From assembly GCF_001969365.1 (NCBI RefSeq), contig NZ_CP019312.1:2356001-2420000 (forward strand): 64,000 nt of DNA, read 5' to 3'. The stretch comes from Tateyamaria omphalii (GTDB taxonomy: Bacteria; Pseudomonadota; Alphaproteobacteria; Rhodobacterales; Rhodobacteraceae). Both the position numbers and the translations under genes were made by a program. Positions 10,913 through 18,656 of the stretch are shown in pieces (within the stretch, counting starts at the first letter, position 1; every line of letters begins with the position of its first letter). The notes beneath the pieces were generated by a model. That model saw nothing but the letters and a program-made list of their open reading frames with translations, made no database searches and was not told the origin of the DNA.

Positions 10913-11683
10913 TCACCTGCAATACGCACCACCGCGATGCCGCGCCGTATCAAAGTGAAAATGATCCCGGTGGAACCGGTCCGAATTCGGGCCCAATACG
11001 GTGCCGAACGGGCCGCAGGCCGCCTCGTGCATCCGGCGCAAGGCCCGCCGGTGGCGTGAGTTCCAGTCGTTCAGCACCGTCAGGCTGGTCCCGTCCTGCA
11101 ACTGAAAGCCCGAGATGTCGATGGCACGACCCTTGCCGTGTTCGGAAATGCGCGCGCCCGGCTGATTGTTGCGTGTGCGGCAGGCGTAGTGGGCGGCGAC
11201 GCGAAAGCCCACAAGCCCACCACCCGTCCCGCGCAAGGCTGGTTTCGCCCCTCTTTCCGTCCATTGTTTCAATGCCTTGGCCGTCGTGCAGTCCATCAGC
11301 GCCGACTGGCTGAGTGTCACGCCAGACACGGAGCGGAGCCGCACCGCCTCCCCAATCCCGCAGCCGCTGATGCGACCGGGAACGAACCCGACCTCATCGC
11401 CCTGCAGGTCCGGATCGCCGCACACCTGCCCGCGCCGACGCTCGGCCCGGCGCGCCATCGCCCGTTCGATGATGGCCTTGGGCCGCAGGAACGGGCGCAG
11501 CGACGTGGCCTGTTCGGGCACCGCGGCTGCAAAGGACATCGCGCTCGGCGCCGGTGGGATAATGGCCGCAGCCTCTGCGCTGGGGGCCTCGGACCCCGCG
11601 CGCGCCACGGGGCGCTTCGACGTCTCTGGCGCCGCCGCCGCGACGCCCGCCGCCAGCATCAGGGCCAGCGCCAGCGCCCTCAT
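10913..11683 (-). CDS. Extensin-like C-terminal domain protein, exported
   Basis: The 256-residue protein has a signal peptide (MRALALALMLAAGVAAAA), a low-complexity Pro/Ala region to about residue 85, and an extensin-like C domain. The domain has a Cys-rich start (GQVCGDPDLQG), HYACRTRNNQPGARISEHGKGRAIDISGF, and DRFHRDHFHFD. The SEHxxGxAxD and HxHxD signatures resemble zinc peptidases of the LAS group, so a periplasmic cell-wall function is plausible (inference). Its ATG overlaps the tyrC stop by four bases (ATGA), making it the third gene of a hisC-tyrC-extensin operon. Confidence 0.85.
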   Translation of the reverse strand: MRALALALMLAAGVAAAAPETSKRPVARAGSEAPSAEAAAIIPPAPSAMSFAAAVPEQATSLRPFLRPKAIIERAMARRAERRRGQVCGDPDLQGDEVGFVPGRISGCGIGEAVRLRSVSGVTLSQSALMDCTTAKALKQWTERGAKPALRGTGGGLVGFRVAAHYACRTRNNQPGARISEHGKGRAIDISGFQLQDGTSLTVLNDWNSRHRRALRRMHEAACGPFGTVLGPNSDRFHRDHFHFDTARHRGGAYCR

Positions 11684-12597
11684 CGCGTGGCGCCCCGGCC
11701 AAAGTCGGGCGCATCGGTGTCTTGTCCCGCCTCGATAATGCCCCGCCGGATGGCCCGTGTCCGGGTGAAATAATCAAACAGGTGATCGCCGTCGCCGGTG
11801 CGGATCGCCCGTTGCAGGGCGAACAGCTCTTCGGTGAAGCGGCCCAGGATCTCCAGCGTCGCGCTCTTGTTCGTCAAGAACACGTCGCGCCACATGGTGG
11901 GATCGCTCGCTGCGATCCGCGTGAAGTCGCGAAACCCCGCGGCAGAGAACTTGATGACCTCGCTGTCCGTCACCCGGCGCAGGTCGTCCGCCACACCCAC
12001 CATGGTGTAGGCGATGAGGTGCGGAATGTGGCTGACCACCGCGCAGACACGGTCGTGATGCGCCACCTCCATCCGGTCGGTCATCGCGCCCAGCGCCGCC
12101 CAGTAGCGTTCGACCCGGTCAACCGCATCCGCGTCGGCGCCGTCCGGCGTCACGATCAGCGTCCAGCGGTTGTCATACAGCTCGGCAAAGCCCGCCTCGG
12201 GCCCGCTGTGTTCCGTCCCCGCCATCGGGTGCGTGCCGACGAAATGCACGCCGTCTGGCATGTGCGGCAGCACAGCATCAAACACCGCCTGCTTGACCGA
12301 CCCGACGTCAATCACCGTCGCCCCGGGCTTCAGCGCACCCGCGATGTCCGCCATGACGCCGCCCATCGCGCCGATCGGCACGGCCAGGACAACAAGGTCC
12401 GCGTCCGCGACTGCTTCGACAGCGCTGTCGGCAACCACATCGCAAAACCCCAGCCGCCGGGTCGTGTCGCGCGTCGCCTCGGACCGCGCATAGCCGCTGA
12501 TCATCGTGGCTGCACCCGCCCTCTGAGTGGCCCAGGCCATGGAACCCGCGATCAGGCCCAGCCCGATAAAGGCGATCTTGTCATAGATCACGCTCAC
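11680..12597 (-). CDS. tyrC: Prephenate/arogenate dehydrogenase (cyclohexadienyl dehydrogenase)
   Basis: The protein of about 305 residues has an NAD(P)-binding Rossmann motif GLGLIAGS (residues 12-19) and the TyrA-family catalytic stretch HFVGTHPMAGTEHSGPEAG, followed by the helical dimer domain (AVVSHIPHLIAY, FRDFTRIAASDPTMWRD). It oxidatively decarboxylates prephenate and/or arogenate in tyrosine synthesis. The GTG at 12597 overlaps the hisC stop (GTGA), the usual coupling; an ATG at 12612 would add five residues. There is no fused chorismate mutase or ACT domain. It lies with hisC, whose product also transaminates aromatic precursors in many bacteria. Confidence 0.9.
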   Translation of the reverse strand: MSVIYDKIAFIGLGLIAGSMAWATQRAGAATMISGYARSEATRDTTRRLGFCDVVADSAVEAVADADLVVLAVPIGAMGGVMADIAGALKPGATVIDVGSVKQAVFDAVLPHMPDGVHFVGTHPMAGTEHSGPEAGFAELYDNRWTLIVTPDGADADAVDRVERYWAALGAMTDRMEVAHHDRVCAVVSHIPHLIAYTMVGVADDLRRVTDSEVIKFSAAGFRDFTRIAASDPTMWRDVFLTNKSATLEILGRFTEELFALQRAIRTGDGDHLFDYFTRTRAIRRGIIEAGQDTDAPDFGRGATR

Positions 12598-13676
12598 GAT
12601 GCGTTCCGCCATTCGGTCAGCGCCGCAATCACGCGCCCCGTTTGTTCGGCATTGCCCACGGTGATGCGGATGCCCTCGGGAAATCCGTAGCCACCGACGC
12701 GGCGCACAAGGATGCCGTCCGCGTTCAGGGCCGCCTCCGCCCCGTCCGCCTCGGCGACCGAGGCCGCGCGGGCCAGCACAAAATTGGTGTCGCTGTCGTC
12801 ACAGGCCAGCCCCAACTGACGCAGGGCGCCGGTCAGTCGCGCCCGCTGATCGGCATTCAGAGCCACGCAATCCTCCACCCATTTCACATCCCGCACCGCC
12901 GCCTCGGCTGCGGCCAGCGCGACGGTGGACAGGTTGAACGGTTGGCGGATGCGCGTCATCACGTCGATCATGTCCTTGGGCCCATAGCCCCAGCCGACGC
13001 GCAAACCACCCAAGCCATAGATCTTGGAAAAGGTGCGCGTCATCAACACGTTGGGCCGCGTTTCGGCCAGCGCGCGCCCGCCATCGTAGCCTTCGGCATA
13101 TTCGGTATAGGCCCCGTCGATGACAAGGATCACATGGTCCGGCAGCTCGTCGGCCAGCCGCACAATCTCGGCATCGGGCAACCGTGTGCCCGTGGGGTTG
13201 CCGGGGTTCGTCAGCAGCACAATACGGGTGCGTTCTGTCACCGCACCCAGGATCGCATCCACATCCACGACCCGCTCATGTTCCGGCACGCAGACCGGCG
13301 TGGCGCCCGCCATATTGGCCAGAATCGGGTACATGGAAAAGCCATGGGCGGTGTGAATGATCTCGTCCCCCGGCCCGGAGAAGGCCTGAGTGACGAATTG
13401 CAGGACCTCGTCGCTGCCCACACCGCAGATCACGCGATCGGCGTCGACGTCCCACACCTCGGCAATGGCCGTGCGCAGCGCCGCGTGGTCGGTCGAGGGA
13501 TAGAGGTGCATGGCACTCGCCGCTTGCGTCAGCGCCTCGACCGCAACGGGCGGCGGGCCCGCCGGGTTCTCGTTCGAGGACAGTTTCAGCACATCCCGAA
13601 CACCGGCCAGATGCGACGCCCCGCCCTGGTACAGCGCGATGTCCATGATGCCCGGTTGCGGTGTGATGCGCGTCAT
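12594..13676 (-). CDS. hisC: Histidinol-phosphate aminotransferase
   Basis: This 360-residue class II aminotransferase has LSSNENPAGPP at the start, GVGSDEVLQF for cofactor phosphate contacts, LLTNPGNPTGT, DGAYTEY, and the PLP lysine K218 in RTFSKIYGLGGLRVGW. It converts imidazole-acetol phosphate to histidinol phosphate. Linked to tyrC it may also transaminate prephenate or phenylpyruvate; that dual role is known for HisC homologues but is inferred here. It starts the hisC-tyrC-extensin operon. The Shine-Dalgarno GGAGAGGA lies in the 3' arm of a hairpin at 13681-13701. Confidence 0.93.
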   Translation of the reverse strand: MTRITPQPGIMDIALYQGGASHLAGVRDVLKLSSNENPAGPPPVAVEALTQAASAMHLYPSTDHAALRTAIAEVWDVDADRVICGVGSDEVLQFVTQAFSGPGDEIIHTAHGFSMYPILANMAGATPVCVPEHERVVDVDAILGAVTERTRIVLLTNPGNPTGTRLPDAEIVRLADELPDHVILVIDGAYTEYAEGYDGGRALAETRPNVLMTRTFSKIYGLGGLRVGWGYGPKDMIDVMTRIRQPFNLSTVALAAAEAAVRDVKWVEDCVALNADQRARLTGALRQLGLACDDSDTNFVLARAASVAEADGAEAALNADGILVRRVGGYGFPEGIRITVGNAEQTGRVIAALTEWRNAS

Positions 13677-13680
13677 TCGT

Positions 13681-13701
13681 CCTCTCCGTAGGTTAGAGAG
13701 G
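13681..13701 (-). promoter_or_regulatory. Hairpin sequestering the hisC ribosome-binding site
   Basis: In the minus-strand transcript CCTCTC (13701-13696) can pair with GAGAGG (13686-13681) around a 9-nt loop. The 3' arm is the Shine-Dalgarno region four bases upstream of the hisC ATG. Such a stem could tune translation initiation. No poly-U follows, so it is not a terminator. Confidence 0.45.
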
Positions 13702-13820
13702 TTTTAGGGGTGCAGCGCAGGAGAGGCTAGGGGCAAAAGCGCGCGACCCGGCACGCACGCCGCGACACGACGTCGGCGCTGCCCGGTCGTTGCATGTGGC
13801 GGTCAAGCCCCTGGCGTGCC

Positions 13821-14858
13821 TCAGCTTGTTACATCCGGCGCGGGCTTCCACTTGAACCCCACCCGGATCACACCATGGTCGTTCGTGCCGCTTTCCTTGT
13901 GATCGTCAAAGTTCAGGTGGTCGTTCTGCACCACCATCTCGTCAAAGGCCCATTTGCGGCGCTTGGAGTTGTCATAGAATTCCTGGCTGAACAGGATGTG
14001 ATCCAGGCTTTCGCGCTGCCCCTTGTAGACATGGGTGTAGTAGACATCGCGCACCGACCGATACTCCTGCATCGTCTGCGCCGTGTACAGCGCGTTGTCC
14101 CCGCCGCCCTTGGACAGGGGCGACAGGTAGGTGGGCTGTTCGGACAGGATGTTCAGCGTGTTGCTGTCCTTGCCGTCGTTCATGTCGCCGATGACCACGA
14201 CGGGGGTGTCCGTCTTTTTGGCCAGCTTGGTGATGATCACGCGCAACGCGGCCGCCTCCGCCGTGCGGCGCACCGTGGATATGGCGTAACCAAGGGCCGT
14301 GGCGTGGGGGCCGTGCACCTCTTTCTCGTACCAGCTGCGCTCGCGCCAGATCTGCGTTGGCCTGCGGGATTTGAAATGGCAGACAAAGACATGGATGACC
14401 GGCGTGCGGTCATCGGGCTGCACCTGGAAATGCAGGACGGGCCGGGAAAAGGTGCTCAGATTGACCTCGAGATAGTCCTGTTGCGGGTCGTCCCCGCCGG
14501 TTTTCAGAACGTATTCGTCGGGAAAATCCACGATCCACTCCGGCTCACCCACCAGGATCCCCTTGCGCACGGCAGCGGCGCACACGATCTTGTCGCCCTC
14601 ATGATCCGGCGGCACCAGCGGGTCGAAGTCCTCCGTCATGCCCGCCTCGTCCAGCACCTGATCCAGCGCGTCCGCGGCCCAAAGCTCCTGCAGGCCCACC
14701 ACGTCGGCATCAAGCCGCCCCATCACGCTGGCCGTAAAATCCACCTTGCGCTGGTAGATGATCGGGTCCCAGCCGTCGGTGTCACCATATATCGCATCGC
14801 CGGAGGTTTGCAGGTTCAACAGGTTAAAGCTCGCAAAGGAAATGTCGCGGGCGCCCAT
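13821..14858 (-). CDS. Endonuclease/exonuclease/phosphatase family protein
   Basis: The 345-residue protein has the EEP (DNase I/APE1-like) fold. Visible are SFASFNLLNLQ near the start, VVGLQELWA (metal-binding Glu), VIHVFVCHFKSRRP, VVVIGDMNDGKDS (catalytic Asp/Asn), and the terminal NDHGVIRVGF with Asp-His. Substrates of the family range from DNA to phospholipids and inositol phosphates, and nothing here decides between them. No signal peptide is seen. The ATG at 14858 follows TTGGAGA; an upstream TTG extension is less likely. It is monocistronic. Confidence 0.85.
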   Translation of the reverse strand: MGARDISFASFNLLNLQTSGDAIYGDTDGWDPIIYQRKVDFTASVMGRLDADVVGLQELWAADALDQVLDEAGMTEDFDPLVPPDHEGDKIVCAAAVRKGILVGEPEWIVDFPDEYVLKTGGDDPQQDYLEVNLSTFSRPVLHFQVQPDDRTPVIHVFVCHFKSRRPTQIWRERSWYEKEVHGPHATALGYAISTVRRTAEAAALRVIITKLAKKTDTPVVVIGDMNDGKDSNTLNILSEQPTYLSPLSKGGGDNALYTAQTMQEYRSVRDVYYTHVYKGQRESLDHILFSQEFYDNSKRRKWAFDEMVVQNDHLNFDDHKESGTNDHGVIRVGFKWKPAPDVTS

Positions 14859-15240
14859 GGCAGTCTCCAATCTTCATCAATCAATGGGCGGAAGGCTACC
14901 ACAGGTTGCAGGGGTGTCGGATGAAATCTTTATGTCGCGGCAAATGGCTGCGCAGGCGGGCAGAGAGGGCCGCTGGCGACGCCAATCACCAGGGATGCCG
15001 CACGAATCGTTCACCCAAAATACCAGTCGGGTGCCCACCGCTCAGACGGGCAGAAAGGCACACGCCTTGAACTGCTCTTAAAGCAGGCAAAAAACCGCCA
15101 CATTGCGTGCGTAGTGGACATTTCAAGCTGGAAACAGAGTGTTTCCCCAGCGACGTGTTGGTGGCGTAGGTGAATTCTCGCCTACCGTGTAGTATTGAGT
15201 CTCATCGTTTAGAACGCAGTCCGCATTGGGAGTGGCGCAG
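14859..15240. other. Intergenic region between divergent genes, no gene seen
   Basis: These 382 bases separate the EEP gene from the Hint-domain gene and should hold both promoters. I see no convincing ORF with a ribosome-binding site and no RNA fold I can name. A short inverted repeat (GTAGG near 15166 and CCTAC near 15181) could be an operator. Base composition is somewhat AT-richer than in the flanking genes. Confidence 0.5.
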
Positions 15241-16335
15241 ATGCCAAATGGTGGATCCATCACGGGATTCCTGTTTCAGGACTTCAGCTTTGTGAATGAC
15301 AACGGGCAGCTCAATCCGGGCCAGAACGGACCGTTTTCCTTGCCAGGTAATGCACAGGCGACGCTTGCGAACGGGGCGACGACCATCGACATCAACGTGA
15401 CGGATGATGATGACGAATTCGACGACGGCTTTCAGGACGATCCAAACGGAACGCCGCTGAACCAGATCCTGCGCGACGGCATCGACACGACCGATGCGGC
15501 GGGCAACGCGGTCCAGATCGGTGCAGGCGCGGTGCTCGAGGTGGAATTCACCCTGACGGCCACGCCCGTGGGCGGCGGCGCGCCCATCGACCTGCTGTTT
15601 GTCGCGGCAGGTCCGGGCGAAAACCAGGGCGATCTGACGCTCGTGGTATCAACGGCGCCACTGGTGCCCGGCACGACATACAACATTTCGTTCAAGAATG
15701 ACGGCGGCGGCACACCCTATGGCGAGATCGTGTGCTTTACCCGCGGCACCCTGATCCGCACACCCGCCGGTGACGTCCCGGTTGAGACTTTGGCGGTCGG
15801 CGACCGCATCCTGACGCTCGATGAAGGGGCGCAGCGGATCACATGGGCCGCACAGCGCATGATCCTGTTTCCCCAAGGTGATGACCTGCCCGTCTGGGTG
15901 GCGCCGCACACCTTCGGCAAGGACCAACCCTATGCGTCCACGGGCCTGTCCCCGCGCCACTGCCTGCTGCGGCGCGACCCGGCATTCCAGATCATGTTCG
16001 ACATGCCCGAAGTTCTGGTCGCCGCCCGTGATTGCGTGGATGGCGATACCATCACGCAAGAGCTTGAGGGCAAGGCCATAGAATACTTCCATCTCATGGT
16101 CGACGGACACGCGCTGATCTGGGCCAACGGGATGCTGGCCGAGACCTTCTATCCCGGCCCCGTCGCACGGCAAAGCCTTGACCCGATGGCACACGCCCGG
16201 CTTGTTGCCCTGCACCCCAGCCTGTCCGACACACAGGCACCGGCGCCGTTCCCACGCGCAAGGCCGCGGGTGCGCGGCTATGAATTGCGGGCCGCGGCGC
16301 CCGTGCGGGGCGAGACGACGCTGACCGCTCTCTGA
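15241..16335 (+). CDS. Hint (hedgehog/intein) domain-containing protein
   Basis: The 364-residue protein has an N-terminal part (1-160) of acidic, Asn/Asp/Gly-rich beta-type sequence without recognised enzyme motifs, then a Hint_2-type domain. That domain begins at Cys165 (IVCFTRGTLIRTPAG, then VETLAVGDRILTLD) and includes LSPRHCLLRR and FHLMVDGHALIWANGMLAETFYPG. The nucleophile Cys and the histidines of intein-like autoprocessing are present. Hint_2 proteins are numerous in Rhodobacterales, and many appear secreted with RTX-type proteins, but their role is unproven. The ATG at 15241 follows GGGAG; an upstream TTG at 15226 is less likely. Its stop directly abuts the stop of the next, convergent gene. 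Confidence 0.85.
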   Translation: MPNGGSITGFLFQDFSFVNDNGQLNPGQNGPFSLPGNAQATLANGATTIDINVTDDDDEFDDGFQDDPNGTPLNQILRDGIDTTDAAGNAVQIGAGAVLEVEFTLTATPVGGGAPIDLLFVAAGPGENQGDLTLVVSTAPLVPGTTYNISFKNDGGGTPYGEIVCFTRGTLIRTPAGDVPVETLAVGDRILTLDEGAQRITWAAQRMILFPQGDDLPVWVAPHTFGKDQPYASTGLSPRHCLLRRDPAFQIMFDMPEVLVAARDCVDGDTITQELEGKAIEYFHLMVDGHALIWANGMLAETFYPGPVARQSLDPMAHARLVALHPSLSDTQAPAPFPRARPRVRGYELRAAAPVRGETTLTAL

Positions 16336-16806
16336 TCAGACGGGATGCGGCGCGCGGGCCACGCGCGCCAACGCGTTGCGCGCGATCAGGATGTGAAACG
16401 GCATGATGGTCGCGAGGTAGATCCGGCCGCCTATGTTGTGCGTATGCACCCATGTGGCCAGCGACACGGTCCCGCCCTCGGACCGGACGGACACCCGGAA
16501 ATCCAGGTGTTTGTCGTTGAAACCAACGATCACCTCTTGGCCCGTCTCGCGTTCGACAGGAAACGGACCCAGCTTGTCATCGGCCTCCGGCCCGTCCTGC
16601 GACAGCCCAAAGGGCGCGGTGATCAGCGCACGCAGCTTGACCAACAGTTGCGCCCAGCCGGGAAAGGCTGTGATGATTTCGGCAGCGGCGCGCGGCGGCA
16701 TGTCGCTGGCAACAGAATAGCAATCCAGAAAGTCGCCGCGTTGCATCTGCGCGTGCAGGGCACTGTCGGGGGATAGTCGGGTGGCGGTGACACGCGGTGC
16801 GGACAT
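16336..16806 (-). CDS. DUF2867 domain-containing protein
   Basis: The 156-residue cytoplasmic protein contains HAQMQRGDFLDCYSV, GWAQLLVKLRALITAPFGL, FNDKHLDFRVSV and a terminal ATIMPFHILIARNALARV block. These match the DUF2867 family, often found alone or fused to SDR-type proteins. Its function is unknown. The ATG at 16806 follows TTGGAGG; the longer reading frame upstream has no such signal. It is convergent with the Hint-domain gene. Confidence 0.75.
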   Translation of the reverse strand: MSAPRVTATRLSPDSALHAQMQRGDFLDCYSVASDMPPRAAAEIITAFPGWAQLLVKLRALITAPFGLSQDGPEADDKLGPFPVERETGQEVIVGFNDKHLDFRVSVRSEGGTVSLATWVHTHNIGGRIYLATIMPFHILIARNALARVARAPHPV

Positions 16807-16936
16807 CGTCGGCCTCCAATATCTGTCCGACGTCACCCTAGCAACGCAGGCGGCAGATCGCCCCGCGACATGACATCACAAGTTTCCGCCAAACCCTGCT
16901 AACATCGCGCAAAGCCACCGCAGCAGGAGCCGGACA

Positions 16937-17041
16937 ATGAGCGATGACAACACCCCCGCGTCACAGGTCACATGGCCCCTGCCGGCCTTCGCGTTTCGTG
17001 TCACGCTGGGCGGCGAAGAGATCACCATCGAAAACGCATAG
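16937..17041 (+). CDS. Small ORF of 34 residues, unknown
   Basis: A 34-codon ORF starts at ATG 16937 with AGGAG seven to twelve bases upstream and ends at TAG 17041. It reads MSDDNTPASQVTWPLPAFAF and then a short beta-like stretch RVTLGGEEITIENA. The WPLPAFAFRV pattern resembles the N-terminus of phage tail-tube (gp19-like) proteins, so it may be a relic or an unrelated microprotein. Its stop lies at the edge of the rpsD terminator on the other strand. The evidence is only the ribosome-binding site and composition. Confidence 0.35.
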   Translation: MSDDNTPASQVTWPLPAFAFRVTLGGEEITIENA

Positions 17042-17070
17042 AAAAAGGCCGCCCCGGATCGGAGCGGCCC
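17042..17070 (-). terminator. Rho-independent terminator of rpsD
   Basis: On the minus strand GGCCGC(T)CC - GATC - (G)GGGCGGCC forms a strong GC stem followed by TTTTT. It lies 68 bases after the rpsD stop codon. Confidence 0.8.
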
Positions 17071-17110
17071 TCGTAACGTCTGTGTGGTCGGAAGCCCCCA
17101 GGCCACACAT

Positions 17111-17133
17111 GTAGGGTGGGCCATCTGCCCACC
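17111..17133. repeat. REP-like palindrome (GTAGGGTGGGC type), copy A
   Basis: The sequence GTAGGGTGGGC-CATCT-GCCCACC forms a 7-bp stem. Its GTAGGGTG lead and layout match, in the opposite orientation, the palindrome at 58100-58124. It lies between the rpsD stop and its terminator. Confidence 0.55.
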
Positions 17134-17137
17134 AAAC

Positions 17138-17758
17138 TTAGTTCTTGGCGTAGAATTCCACGACCAGGTTCGGTTCCATCATCACCGGATAGGGCACATC
17201 GCCCAGGGTGGGGGTGCGGGTGAAGGTGGCCGTCATTTTCGAGTGGTCGGCGTCGATATAGTCGGGCACGTCACGCTCGGGCAGTTGGGTTGCTTCCAGC
17301 AGCACGGCCAGTTGCTTGGACCGGTCACGGACCTCGATCACGTCACCTTCCTTCACGCGGTAGGAAGGGATGTTGACCTTGCGACCGTTCACGCGGACAT
17401 GGCCGTGGTTCACGAACTGACGGGCGGCAAAGACGGTCGGCACGAATTTCGCGCGGTAGACCACTGCGTCCAGACGACGCTCCAGCAGGCCGATCAGGTT
17501 CTCACCGGTGTCGCCCTTGACCCGCTCCGCTTCGGCATAGATGCGGCGGAACTGCTTTTCGGTCAGGTCGCCATAATAGCCCTTGAGCTTCTGCTTGGCG
17601 CGCAGCTGGATACCGAAGTCGGACAGCTTGCCCTTGCGGCGCTGGCCGTGCTGGCCGGGGCCGTATTCGCGGCGGTTGACGGGGGATTTGGGGCGACCCC
17701 AGATGTTTTCGCCCATGCGGCGGTCGATCTTGTACTTGGCAGACGTGCGTTTTGTCAC
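17138..17758 (-). CDS. rpsD: 30S ribosomal protein S4
   Basis: The 206-residue protein matches S4 throughout: basic N-terminus with [43 protein letters not shown], and the S4 RNA-binding domain from about residue 95 ([40 protein letters not shown]). S4 binds 16S rRNA early in 30S assembly and represses its own synthesis in other bacteria. The zinc-finger cysteines of some S4 proteins are absent. The GTG start at 17758 follows AAGGAGAT. The gene stands alone, away from the alpha operon, with its own promoter, a leader of about 150 nt and a terminator. Confidence 0.96.
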   Translation of the reverse strand: MTKRTSAKYKIDRRMGENIWGRPKSPVNRREYGPGQHGQRRKGKLSDFGIQLRAKQKLKGYYGDLTEKQFRRIYAEAERVKGDTGENLIGLLERRLDAVVYRAKFVPTVFAARQFVNHGHVRVNGRKVNIPSYRVKEGDVIEVRDRSKQLAVLLEATQLPERDVPDYIDADHSKMTATFTRTPTLGDVPYPVMMEPNLVVEFYAKN

Positions 17759-17915
17759 GGCTGATCTCCTTCTCTTATTGTGCTTCCACAACTTGTCCCA
17801 AAAATGCGTGCCACTTTTGGGGTCGTGGACAGCGGAAGGGCGTTGTCCTCTTCCCGGATGTGGCCGGGACGACAGGGATCCGCTCGCGCGGGCCACCAAC
17901 ACCAATGAAGCCGCG

Positions 17916-17943
17916 CTTATACGCGCCGAATCCGCAGTGTCAA
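17916..17943 (-). promoter_or_regulatory. rpsD: Sigma-70-type promoter for rpsD
   Basis: On the minus strand a perfect -35 TTGACA (17943-17938) and a -10 TATAAG (17921-17916) are separated by 16 bases. Transcription would start near 17908, giving a leader of about 150 nt. The promoter lies just past the end of the tag gene. Confidence 0.75.
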
Positions 17944-17946
17944 CGA

Positions 17947-18537
17947 CTACTGCGCACTGTCGGTCCGACGACCCATCGCGGCGCAGTCCGCATGGCGAAA
18001 ACAGGGTGTGATATGATCGTTGACCAGCCCAGACGCTTCCATGAACGCATAAACAATCGTCGGCCCCACGAATTTGAAGCCCTTCGCACGCAGGTCCTTG
18101 GACACCTGTTCGCTCAGCGTCGTCTTGGGCGGCACCTGATCGCGGCTGGAAAAGTTGGTCTGAAGCGGGCGACCGTCCACATAGTTCCATAGAAATTTAT
18201 CGAACCCCACCGCCGCGTTAACCTCAAGATAGGCGCGGGCATTGGTGATCGTCGCCTCGATCTTGCCCCGGTGGCGGATGATGCCCGGATCACCCAGCAA
18301 CCGCTGCACGTCCGCCTCGCCCCATGTGGCCACAACGATCGGATCAAAACCAGCAAAGGCCGCGCGGAACGCCTCGCGTTTCCGCAGGATCGTGATCCAA
18401 CTCAGCCCTGCCTGAAACCCGTCAAGGATCAGCTTTTCCCACAGCGCGCGCGGATCGTATTCCGGCACGCCCCATTCCGTGTCGTGATAGGCGACGTAGT
18501 CCGGGGCCTGCCCCTCCCATCCACACCTTTCCACCAT
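17947..18537 (-). CDS. tag: DNA-3-methyladenine glycosylase I
   Basis: The 196-residue protein has the Tag family order: VERCGWEG at the N-terminus (zinc Cys), [41 protein letters not shown] with the catalytic Glu, the HhH-like central part, and [10 protein letters not shown] at the C-terminus with the remaining zinc ligands (His, Cys, His). It excises 3-methyladenine from alkylated DNA. The ATG at 18537 follows GGGGGTG; a GTG two codons upstream is possible. It is divergent from the EAL gene. Confidence 0.93.
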   Translation of the reverse strand: MVERCGWEGQAPDYVAYHDTEWGVPEYDPRALWEKLILDGFQAGLSWITILRKREAFRAAFAGFDPIVVATWGEADVQRLLGDPGIIRHRGKIEATITNARAYLEVNAAVGFDKFLWNYVDGRPLQTNFSSRDQVPPKTTLSEQVSKDLRAKGFKFVGPTIVYAFMEASGLVNDHITPCFRHADCAAMGRRTDSAQ

Positions 18538-18656
18538 GCGCACCCCCGTCTTGGTTAACCGATAAAATTAGAACAAAATGCAAACATTAAGACTGCTTTT
18601 ACGGCTTTAACGCAAAGGTGACCATAGATTTCGAACACAAGGGTCGCTGCCAGCCC

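Noticed and set aside
18541..18656. tRNA or small RNA gene in the tag/EAL gap
   Set aside because: No cloverleaf or terminator can be drawn; the AT-rich stretch is better explained as promoter sequence.
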